Shown here: in pieces, positions 6,253 to 11,906 of the stretch | Numbering within the stretch: the stretch's first letter is position 1 | How the letters are laid out: the number at the start of each line of letters is the position of its first letter | Assembly: GCA_024276595.1 (NCBI GenBank) | Contig: JAJRWW010000021.1 | Span: 1-11,906 of the forward strand | From: Myxococcota bacterium | GTDB taxonomy: Bacteria > Myxococcota_A > Polyangia > HGW-17 > JAJRWW01 | Reading direction: 5' to 3' | DNA length: 11,906 nucleotides | The notes under the pieces: model-generated | Database searches by the model: none | Seen by the model: the letters and a program-made list of their open reading frames with translations, nothing else | Told to the model about the DNA's origin: nothing | Translations under genes and position numbers: made by a program

Positions 6253-7269
6253 CTATATCCTTGGGAGGGTGAGCTTTCGCGGCAGCCTTGCCGTGCCCGG
6301 GGGGGGCAGGTGCCCCATGGCCACCCGGAAGCGCGCATAGCGGGCCGGCGGCGGGGTCGGATACTTCCACTTGGGCGTGATCTTGTACAGGTACTTCATC
6401 CGGGCCATGGGGGTTGGGTGGGTCTTGTAGATGCCCCGTTGATGACCTGCGCCCCGCTGGTCCATGCCCCTGATGACGTTGTACAGGGCCCAGGAGTTGT
6501 AGCCCGAGATGGCCAGCAGGCGCATTCCGCAGGCGTCCGCCGCGAACTCGGCCTTCTGGCTGTATCCCTCCATGACCATGCGCTTGAGGATGTCGCTCAC
6601 CGCCGCATTCAGAAACTCCGTGGCAGCGGCCTCATCGCCGAACACACCTGCGGCTGCCTCGGAGAAGAAGATCTTCTTCACCCGGTTCCAGCGGGCCTTG
6701 TGGATGGCGTTGATGCCGTGGCCACGGATGACGTGGCACATCTCGTGCGCCAGGATGCCTGCCACCTCGTCCTCGTTCCTGGCCAGGCGCAGGATCCCGG
6801 TTGTGATGAAGATGTAGCCTCCCGGAGCCGCGAAGGCGTTGATCTCGGGCGAGTTGAGCACGATGAAGTGATAGCCCGCCAGCGGAGTCGTGCGATCACC
6901 CTTGAGCGGTCTGCGCTCGGCGGCGGCCACCAGGATGGTGCCAATGTGAAAGAGGTAGTTGGTGAGCCCGGCGGAGAGGTGGCCGCGTCGGACCTGCCCC
7001 GCCTCGAGGTACCGGTAGCTGTGCTGGTTCAGCACGTTCACCGCCACGGCCCGGCCCAGGTAGTACTCGTCCTCAGGGGTGATGGCCTGGTTGGCGCGGG
7101 ACATGGCGTGCGCCAGCGCTCTCATGCCCCTGATGTCCTTGTCGATGTCCTCCAGGCTCAGGTCTCCGGAGAGCAGGCCCATGATGGTACGGCACCCAAC
7201 GAGGCTGCCAAGGGAGAGGAGCGCCGCCAGCCCGAAGACGGCGACCTTGCGCGCAATCCGGCTGGTCAT
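6253..7269 (-). CDS. M48-family zinc metalloprotease lipoprotein
   Basis: A 338-residue peptidase of the M48 (HtpX/Oma1/BepA-like) family. The signal sequence ends in the lipobox L23-V-G-C26, so it is probably a membrane-anchored lipoprotein outside the cytoplasm, unlike multi-pass HtpX. The zinc site is H175-E-M-C-H179, with Glu241 in A-E-F-A-A-D as the expected third ligand. Other family signatures are N-A-F-A-A-P-G-G (144-151) and T-H-P-T-P-M-A-R-M (283-291). Relatives of this type clip or assist folding of envelope proteins; the substrate here is unknown. The start ATG overlaps the stop of the SH3 gene (ATGA), with an excellent Shine-Dalgarno GGAGGT five bases upstream, inside the SH3 gene. 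This makes co-translation with the SH3 protein likely. It is the last gene of the cyclase-SH3-M48 unit. Confidence 0.93.
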   Translation of the reverse strand: MTSRIARKVAVFGLAALLSLGSLVGCRTIMGLLSGDLSLEDIDKDIRGMRALAHAMSRANQAITPEDEYYLGRAVAVNVLNQHSYRYLEAGQVRRGHLSAGLTNYLFHIGTILVAAAERRPLKGDRTTPLAGYHFIVLNSPEINAFAAPGGYIFITTGILRLARNEDEVAGILAHEMCHVIRGHGINAIHKARWNRVKKIFFSEAAAGVFGDEAAATEFLNAAVSDILKRMVMEGYSQKAEFAADACGMRLLAISGYNSWALYNVIRGMDQRGAGHQRGIYKTHPTPMARMKYLYKITPKWKYPTPPPARYARFRVAMGHLPPPGTARLPRKLTLPRI

Positions 7270-7763
7270 CGGCCACCTCCCTTCTTCTTGGGACCAGCGA
7301 CCTGGCCCTCCTGGACGAAGCGGCTCACCGAGGCTGGATCCACCTCGAGGCGCTGTATCATGTCCACCTGGGAGTAGTCGAAGTTGGGGTTCTTGGCCTT
7401 GAAAGAAGCCTCGGTCTTGGGGCTGAAGCCGCGACCGGCCAGCTCGGCCTCTCCGCGGCTCGTGCCTCCTCCGGTGCCGCCGGAGGAGAGCCTGATCGTC
7501 TTTTTGGTCAGCCGGTTTCGGTGCACCCAGCCGGTGCGGCCGCGGTAGCTGACCCGGATCCAGGATCCCTTGGTGCCGATCACCTTGACTCGGGCACCCC
7601 TGCGAACGGTCACCACCGAGGCTCCCAGAAACTGCGGTGAGGCCATGAGCCGCGCCCGCAAAGCACGAACAGACAGGGTGGTGCCTGGAGAGGGCGCGGA
7701 CTGAACCAGCCCGAACGCCATCAGGGCGCCGGCAACCACGCCGGCCAGGATGGTCCTTTTCAC
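7266..7763 (-). CDS. Exported SH3-domain protein
   Basis: A 165-residue protein with signal peptide M-K-R-T-I-L-A-G (cleavage probably near residue 23) and a bacterial SH3-like domain at about 30-90. The domain shows the usual V-x-R-G-x-x-V-x-V and W-I-R-V-S-Y-x-G-R-T-G-W-V-H pattern. A Ser/Gly-rich hinge (93-102) leads to a C-terminal helical segment (about 104-155, beginning E-A-E-L-A-G-R-G-F-S) and a tail K-K-K-G-G-G-R. Bacterial SH3 domains often bind peptidoglycan or protein partners, so an envelope adaptor role is inferred; the function of the C-terminal segment is unknown. Start is GTG 7763, preceded by AAGGAGG at 7773-7779 with a seven-base gap after AAGGAGG; the frame continues upstream but then overlaps the cyclase end. 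It lies 80 bases after the cyclase and overlaps the M48 protease by ATGA, which suggests the SH3 protein and protease work together. Confidence 0.88.
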   Translation of the reverse strand: MKRTILAGVVAGALMAFGLVQSAPSPGTTLSVRALRARLMASPQFLGASVVTVRRGARVKVIGTKGSWIRVSYRGRTGWVHRNRLTKKTIRLSSGGTGGGTSRGEAELAGRGFSPKTEASFKAKNPNFDYSQVDMIQRLEVDPASVSRFVQEGQVAGPKKKGGGR

Positions 7764-7782
7764 GTTCCTTCCTCCTTGGCCT

Positions 7783-7800
7783 GGCTCGGCGGCACGAGCC
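7783..7800 (-). other. Small hairpin ahead of the SH3 gene
   Basis: GGCTCG and CGAGCC form a perfect six-base stem with a six-base loop, three bases upstream of the Shine-Dalgarno of the SH3 gene and downstream of the cyclase stop. It could tune mRNA stability or expression ratio between cyclase and downstream genes. An AT-rich patch with TATATT at 7835-7830 lies just upstream and might be a weak internal promoter, but no -35 box fits it. Confidence 0.3.
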
Positions 7801-7843
7801 GTGTCCAGGCGTCTGCGAAGCTTAAAGACAATATAGTCCACAT

Positions 7844-10800
7844 CTACTTGGTTTTCATCCGATATACGCCGTCCCAATCCAGCGGTGGCGGATTTCGGAT
7901 GTAATCCCGGCAGCGTTGGGCGTACAGCTTGCTCGGGCCGTCTCCGCCGTGGTCTTCCATTATGGTCAAGAACTCGGCCATGGCCTCCTCAAACTTGGTC
8001 TGGCGGTAGATGTCCAGCGCACTGTTGAACCGGGCGGCCAGGGAGAGGGTCTTCTCATGGGCGTCCTCTGCCAGGGCCATGAGCTCGTACACCCTCACCG
8101 GGTGCTCCTTGCCCTTCACCGCCAGGAGGTCCAGCTCCCTGGTAACGACCTGGTCCTTCACGACCTCGTAGGTACCCTCGCCGATCATCACCAGCGTCCC
8201 GTAGGGCTTGTTCGCCCCCTCGAAGCGGGATGCCAGGTTCACAGTGTCTCCCATGAGCGTGTAGTTGAACTTGTGCCTGGATCCCATGTTTCCTGCCACC
8301 GCCTGGCCGGTGTTCAGGCCGCATCGGGCCAGGATGTTCTCTCCATACTCCGCTTCCCACTTCGGGTGCAGCTCCTTGATGCGCTGCTGCATCTTCAGCG
8401 TGGCTCGGCAGGCGTTCATGGCGTGATCCGGGTCGTCGTAGGGGGCTCCCCAGAAGGCCATGATGGCGTCGCCGATGTACTTGTCCACGATCCCACCCGA
8501 CGCGAGGATGATGTCGGTCATCTCCGTCAGGTAGTCGTTTAGCAGGTGCACTAGCTGCTCGGCGCTGAGTCGCTCCGAGATGCTGGTGAAGCTCTGCAAG
8601 TCAGAGAAGAATACGGTGAGCTCGCGCTTTTCTCCCCAGTCCAGCGAGAGCGCCTTGGGGTTGGACATGAGCTCCTTGACGATGTCCGGCGCGGTGTACC
8701 GCCCCAGGGCGTCCTGCACGAACCGCCGGCTCTTGCCCTCCTGGTAGAAGTTGGCTCCCAGGGCCACACCCCAGGCCAACAGCCCCCAGACGGAGGGCTG
8801 AAAGACATCGATCCACAGCCCCGATGTCTTGTACAGGGTGTAGGACAGGAAGCTGTAGACGAGCACCACCATGGTGCTCAGGAGCATGGACAGGACCGAC
8901 ACCCAGCCGGCGGATCGGGTCAAGGCCGACACCAGGAAGACGCCGACGCTGAGCAGCAGGCACAAAAGCAACGTCACCAGAGCCGAGGCCCAGGACGGGG
9001 AGCGCCGGATGAAGTCGGCGTTGAGAAGGTTGTCCAGGAAGTTGGCGGTGATCTCGCCGCCCAGGTGGTGGCGGTCAACCGGTGAGGGCTTGAGGTCCCG
9101 CAGGGCGGTGGCCGCGGCGTGAATGAAGAAGATGCGTCCCTCGATCTGCCCGGGGCGGATGTCCTTTCGGTGGGCGAAACGCCTGGACATGGCCCGGTCC
9201 ACCTCGAGGAGCCGCTCGGCAACGCTGTCGTGGAGCTTGTGTCGGCAGGCGTCGGTGCTCACCAGGCGCTCCCAGGCACGCGCCTGCTTGAGAGCCAGCC
9301 TGGGGCGGGCCTTCTTCCCGGACATGGTCTTGTCCAGGGAGAGCAGCAGGCTCTCGGCTGGCTTGCTGCAGGCGGCGGTGTACCGCAGCTCCCTGGCGGA
9401 CCGAATGTGCGCCCGGACCACCTTGAAGTTGGAGTTGAAGCGCTTGCGCAGGGCCTTGATCTTGGGCACGACCTCTGCCGCGGCCTCGTTGCAGCCCGGC
9501 CTTTTGGCCCTCGCCTTGGCCAGCTCCTGAGCAGCCCAGAGCACTCGCAGCGTGTGCCAGGTGCCCTGGGCGCCGAGATCCCGCAAGATGGCGAGGCGCT
9601 TGTGCTTCAGCGCGATCTTGCACCCGGCCGCCTGGAGCTTCTTCCACAGGCTCGCCAGCGTGGCCCTGATGCGGGTGGGGAGCCGCTGCTCATCGAGCAC
9701 GGACTCCAGGAGAGCCTTTTTCACCCTTGACAGGTCCTCGCGGTACTTCTTGTGCTCCGCACGCTGCGCTATCACGTCGATGAAGAGGCGGAAGCCGATG
9801 CGAGGGTAGGTCCGAGCTCCGCTGCCGTGATAGCGGACAGGCACGTGGCCCTGGTCATCGAGGGGGATGCGAGTCTTGCCCCAGTAGAGCTTCGAGCCAA
9901 CCACGCGCAGCTTGCGCCCGGGATACGCCCTCATGGCGCCCGCAAGGGCCAGCGAGGGGAGGAGCTTGTCGCCATGGAGCATGACCGGTGCGTAGCGTCG
10001 GAAGATGCCGTCCCTCTCCGGGAGCTGCGTTACCACCCCGAGGGTCGCGCCCAGGGCGATGGGCGCCTGGGGCACGTGAATGTACGGGTAGCGGGGCGCC
10101 GGCAAGGTGCTCCCGCCCTCGAGGTGGAGCGCCGCGTGCTCCAGCACGAGCTGCTTGGGGGTCAGCTCCAGAGCCATCTCGTTGGGGGTCAGCGCGCGCT
10201 TTTCGGAGATGGCGGCCACGGCCTTCTTGAAGGTCTCCACCTCCTCGAGGTCGGACAGGAGGCGCGTGAGCTCTGCGAGGCTCTCCACCCCGCCCACCCA
10301 CAGCACGCAGGAGCCCTGCTGGAGGCCGGGCAGCAGGTATGCCCGGAGCTTGTAGCGGAAGTAGCGCAGAGCCTCCTGCCTCGCCCGGTCGCACCTGGCA
10401 AAGGCGCGGATCCGCGCAGCGTAGGGGCCCGCCTTGCGACGCCTCGCCTTGTGCATGGAGAGGCTGACGCCCACGACCGTGTGCCGGGTCTTGGCGAGCA
10501 CATCTCCGAACCTTTCGTCATCCTCAGGGCCAAGGCTGCTCCTGTCTCGGAACACCAGGTCGAAGATGACCGCCCTCGCACCACGCTCAGTGAGGTACTG
10601 GTCCACCTCCGCGTGGAAGCTGCGCGGCCAGGGCCAGGGGACGTTGGTCTTGTTGTCCATCCAGTCGATGTCCAGATCCGAGATGTCCACGAGCACTATC
10701 AGCGGGTCAGCCCGGCTGGGATCGGCCGCCCACTCGGCCCTGAGGTCGTATGTCACCGCCTCGTAGTTCTCCAGGGCGTCGGGGCGGCAGTAGGTCAGCA

Positions 10801-10864
10801 CCGCGCCGAGCACGCCCACTGCGAGACCCACGATCAGGCCAACGCGCAGCTTGTCTTTGAGCAT
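7844..10864 (-). CDS. CHASE2-domain class III adenylate cyclase
   Basis: A 1006-residue membrane cyclase making cAMP from ATP. An N-terminal helix (about 7-25) is followed by a large extracytoplasmic CHASE2 sensor (about 30-620), then three membrane helices (about 626-646, 654-674, 686-706), a juxtamembrane segment with R-Y-T-A-P-D-I-V and the class III catalytic domain (about 745-930). Metal-binding Asp755 (F-F-S-D) and Asp799 (Y-I-G-D-A-I-M-A-F-W-G) are present, as are the adenine-selecting pair Lys795 and Asp873 and the transition-state residues Asn876 and Arg880 in M-G-D-T-V-N-L-A-S-R; ATP is therefore the expected substrate. A short TPR-like tail follows (about 940-1000). The sensor is about twice the usual size because of two long helical insertions (about 140-262 and 365-572). 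Start ATG 10864 has GGAG five bases upstream. It is first in the unit with the SH3 protein and M48 protease. Confidence 0.95.
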   Translation of the reverse strand: MLKDKLRVGLIVGLAVGVLGAVLTYCRPDALENYEAVTYDLRAEWAADPSRADPLIVLVDISDLDIDWMDNKTNVPWPWPRSFHAEVDQYLTERGARAVIFDLVFRDRSSLGPEDDERFGDVLAKTRHTVVGVSLSMHKARRRKAGPYAARIRAFARCDRARQEALRYFRYKLRAYLLPGLQQGSCVLWVGGVESLAELTRLLSDLEEVETFKKAVAAISEKRALTPNEMALELTPKQLVLEHAALHLEGGSTLPAPRYPYIHVPQAPIALGATLGVVTQLPERDGIFRRYAPVMLHGDKLLPSLALAGAMRAYPGRKLRVVGSKLYWGKTRIPLDDQGHVPVRYHGSGARTYPRIGFRLFIDVIAQRAEHKKYREDLSRVKKALLESVLDEQRLPTRIRATLASLWKKLQAAGCKIALKHKRLAILRDLGAQGTWHTLRVLWAAQELAKARAKRPGCNEAAAEVVPKIKALRKRFNSNFKVVRAHIRSARELRYTAACSKPAESLLLSLDKTMSGKKARPRLALKQARAWERLVSTDACRHKLHDSVAERLLEVDRAMSRRFAHRKDIRPGQIEGRIFFIHAAATALRDLKPSPVDRHHLGGEITANFLDNLLNADFIRRSPSWASALVTLLLCLLLSVGVFLVSALTRSAGWVSVLSMLLSTMVVLVYSFLSYTLYKTSGLWIDVFQPSVWGLLAWGVALGANFYQEGKSRRFVQDALGRYTAPDIVKELMSNPKALSLDWGEKRELTVFFSDLQSFTSISERLSAEQLVHLLNDYLTEMTDIILASGGIVDKYIGDAIMAFWGAPYDDPDHAMNACRATLKMQQRIKELHPKWEAEYGENILARCGLNTGQAVAGNMGSRHKFNYTLMGDTVNLASRFEGANKPYGTLVMIGEGTYEVVKDQVVTRELDLLAVKGKEHPVRVYELMALAEDAHEKTLSLAARFNSALDIYRQTKFEEAMAEFLTIMEDHGGDGPSKLYAQRCRDYIRNPPPLDWDGVYRMKTK

Positions 10865-10941
10865 TGGGTCTCCGTCATCTCAGAGGGAGTGGTGAGGTAG
10901 ATGGACAGGGCGGGGCTGTGGGGGGCCTGGGTCGAGCATGT

Positions 10942-10961
10942 GGCGGCAGGCAGAGGCCGCC
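10942..10961 (-). terminator. Possible weak hairpin after the LamG gene
   Basis: GGCGGC and GCCGCC form a perfect six-base stem with an eight-base loop, about 20 bases after the stop of the LamG gene and upstream of the cyclase. There is no U-tract, so it is at best a weak or factor-dependent stop. No convincing promoter motif was found in this 115-bp gap, so read-through into the cyclase cannot be excluded. Confidence 0.2.
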
Positions 10962-10979
10962 GTGGTTGCCGATCCGGTC

Positions 10980-11906
10980 TCAAAGCTGGCAATCGCCCGA
11001 CGCATCCTGGGTGCCGCCAGCATCCATGCACACCCCCGCGGCGTCCCGTGCGGCGCGCCAGAGCCGGACCTCGTCCAATGAGCCCGCGAGGAAGCTGTCG
11101 TAGCTCGGTGCCTGGCCGCCGGCGAAAATGTGCCCCAGGTGCAGCCTGGCGCCAGCAGGGGAGGGGAGCGTGGTCTCGGTGACGCTCCCGCTACCCACAA
11201 GGGCGCCGTTCACGTAGAGGGCGATCTCCCCGGCCTCGAAGACCCCGGCCAGGTGGACCCACTCGCCCAGGGGGAGCGGGTCCCATGAGAACACCGCGGC
11301 GACCAGGTCCCCGGCGGCGAAGAAGGCGTGGCCCTCCTCGGCCCCCCACAGGGGTCCTCCCACCACTCCCAGCGCATAGACGAGGCCGGTGGCGTCGGCG
11401 CTCGTGGCACGGGAGAGGAGCACCGTCTCCGCGCCGTAGTCTGCCAGGAGCACCCAGGCCTCCACGGTCAAGGCAGCCATGCCGTCCAGGTTGCTCCCCT
11501 CCCCACAGTCCACGTAGGCGCTGGAGCCGTCAAAGGTAGCCGCCCTGCCATCCATGCCGGTGGCGTCCCTGATCAGGCCCCCCACGGCCACGCAGTCGTT
11601 GCTCCACATGGAGCTGTCCACCACGAGGCCGGCGCTGGCCTCCAGGCGGTACCAGGCCACCAGGTCCGGGTGATTTCCGCAGCCAGAGTAGTCCAGGCGA
11701 CAGCCCGCGTCGCAGGCCAGGTCGCCGGAGAGATAGCCCGCGGCCTGGCAAGATGCGCCCGGGGGAACGGAGCCGTCGCACTCCTCGTCCCCCTCCAGCG
11801 TGCCGTTGCCGCAGTCTGGCTCCAGGGTGCAGGAGTCGCTGCATCCGTCGCCGCTTGCAGTGTTCCCGTCGTCGCACTCCTCGTCCCCCTCCAGCGTGCC
11901 GTTGCC
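10980..11906 (-). CDS. Cysteine-rich repeat / LamG-domain secreted protein (5' part missing)
   Basis: Partial: the frame is open to the window edge, so the N-terminus lies outside; 308 residues are visible. It begins with two cysteine-rich repeats of the myxobacterial disulfide-repeat (DUF4215-like) type. The first has E-E-C-D-D-G-N-T-A-S-G-D-G-C; the second starts C-G-N-G-T-L-E-G-D-E-E-C-D (visible residues 32-44) and diverges to a form ending near residue 76. From about residue 81 to 300 runs a LamG / concanavalin-like domain: L-V-A-W-Y-R-L-E at the start, A-A-T-F-D-G-S-S-A-Y-V-D-C, L-T-V-E-A-W-V, W-V-H-L-A-G-V-F, L-Y-V-N-G and the closing L-D-E-V-R-L-W. The protein ends soon after the domain with C-x12-C-Q-L and no membrane anchor or sorting tail. 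Such proteins are secreted or surface-bound and may bind glycans or proteins; no enzyme motif is seen. Confidence 0.88.
   Translation of the reverse strand, partial: GNGTLEGDEECDDGNTASGDGCSDSCTLEPDCGNGTLEGDEECDGSVPPGASCQAAGYLSGDLACDAGCRLDYSGCGNHPDLVAWYRLEASAGLVVDSSMWSNDCVAVGGLIRDATGMDGRAATFDGSSAYVDCGEGSNLDGMAALTVEAWVLLADYGAETVLLSRATSADATGLVYALGVVGGPLWGAEEGHAFFAAGDLVAAVFSWDPLPLGEWVHLAGVFEAGEIALYVNGALVGSGSVTETTLPSPAGARLHLGHIFAGGQAPSYDSFLAGSLDEVRLWRAARDAAGVCMDAGGTQDASGDCQL
11774..11906. repeat. 37-bp exact direct repeat, 96 bp apart
   Basis: Bases 11774-11810 and 11870-11906 are identical over 37 bp, the second copy being cut by the window edge. Each encodes G-N-G-T-L-E-G-D-E-E-C-D of successive cysteine-rich repeats, and the offset is 32 codons. 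Identity at silent positions suggests recent duplication or gene conversion. Confidence 0.95.

Noticed and set aside
6094..7377. A 427-codon plus-strand open frame
   Set aside because: It is antisense to the M48 protease, whose HExxH and lipobox are intact on the other strand.
9752..10900. A 382-codon plus-strand open frame
   Set aside because: It is antisense to the CHASE2 region of the cyclase; no motif is visible in its translation.
1..11906. tRNA, rRNA, CRISPR array, insertion sequence or replication origin
   Set aside because: No cloverleaf, conserved rRNA stretch, regularly spaced repeat-spacer array, transposase or terminal inverted repeats was seen in reading either strand.

Overview
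The window is about 11.9 kb of GC-rich DNA whose content points to a myxobacterium-like member of the Myxococcota (former delta-proteobacteria). The indicators are a Ser/Thr kinase with an N-terminal zinc-ribbon motif and a C-terminal membrane anchor, a large CHASE2 adenylate cyclase, two lipoproteins, and a cysteine-rich repeat / LamG surface protein of the kind abundant in that phylum. This is inferred from domain content; no rRNA or other phylogenetic marker is present.

Layout: (1) 90-2983, minus strand: a two-gene unit. A small, very basic exported protein of unknown function is followed, through a 4-bp ATGA stop/start overlap, by a 782-residue WD40-type beta-propeller lipoprotein. (2) 2984-3311: a divergent intergenic region with a recognisable extended -10 promoter motif on each strand. 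(3) 3312-5645, plus: a transmembrane Ser/Thr protein kinase with a zinc-ribbon motif in front, a proline-rich linker containing a run of ten G, one membrane helix and an extracytoplasmic beta-rich tail. (4) 5805-6170, plus: a single-domain response regulator with its own promoter candidate. (5) 10864-6253, minus: a three-gene unit of CHASE2 adenylate cyclase, exported SH3-domain protein and M48 metalloprotease lipoprotein. The last two genes overlap by ATGA and the ribosome-binding site of the protease lies inside the SH3 gene. (6) 10980-11906, minus: the 3' part of a secreted protein with two cysteine-rich repeats and a LamG domain, running off the window.

Taken together the region looks like envelope sensing and signalling. 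One unit pairs a kinase carrying an outside-facing tail with a divergently encoded lipoprotein/exported-protein pair. The other pairs a cyclase, whose extracytoplasmic sensor is roughly twice the usual size, with two exported partners (an SH3 protein and a protease). The strongest candidate for something undescribed is the cyclase-SH3-M48 unit. Its CHASE2 region has two long helical insertions, and the second carries four cysteines at almost constant 41-43 residue spacing. Other points of note are the G10 tract, where loss of one G would release the kinase from the membrane, and a strong Shine-Dalgarno placed in front of an in-frame ACG codon rather than a normal start. No tRNA, rRNA, CRISPR array, insertion sequence or origin was seen.
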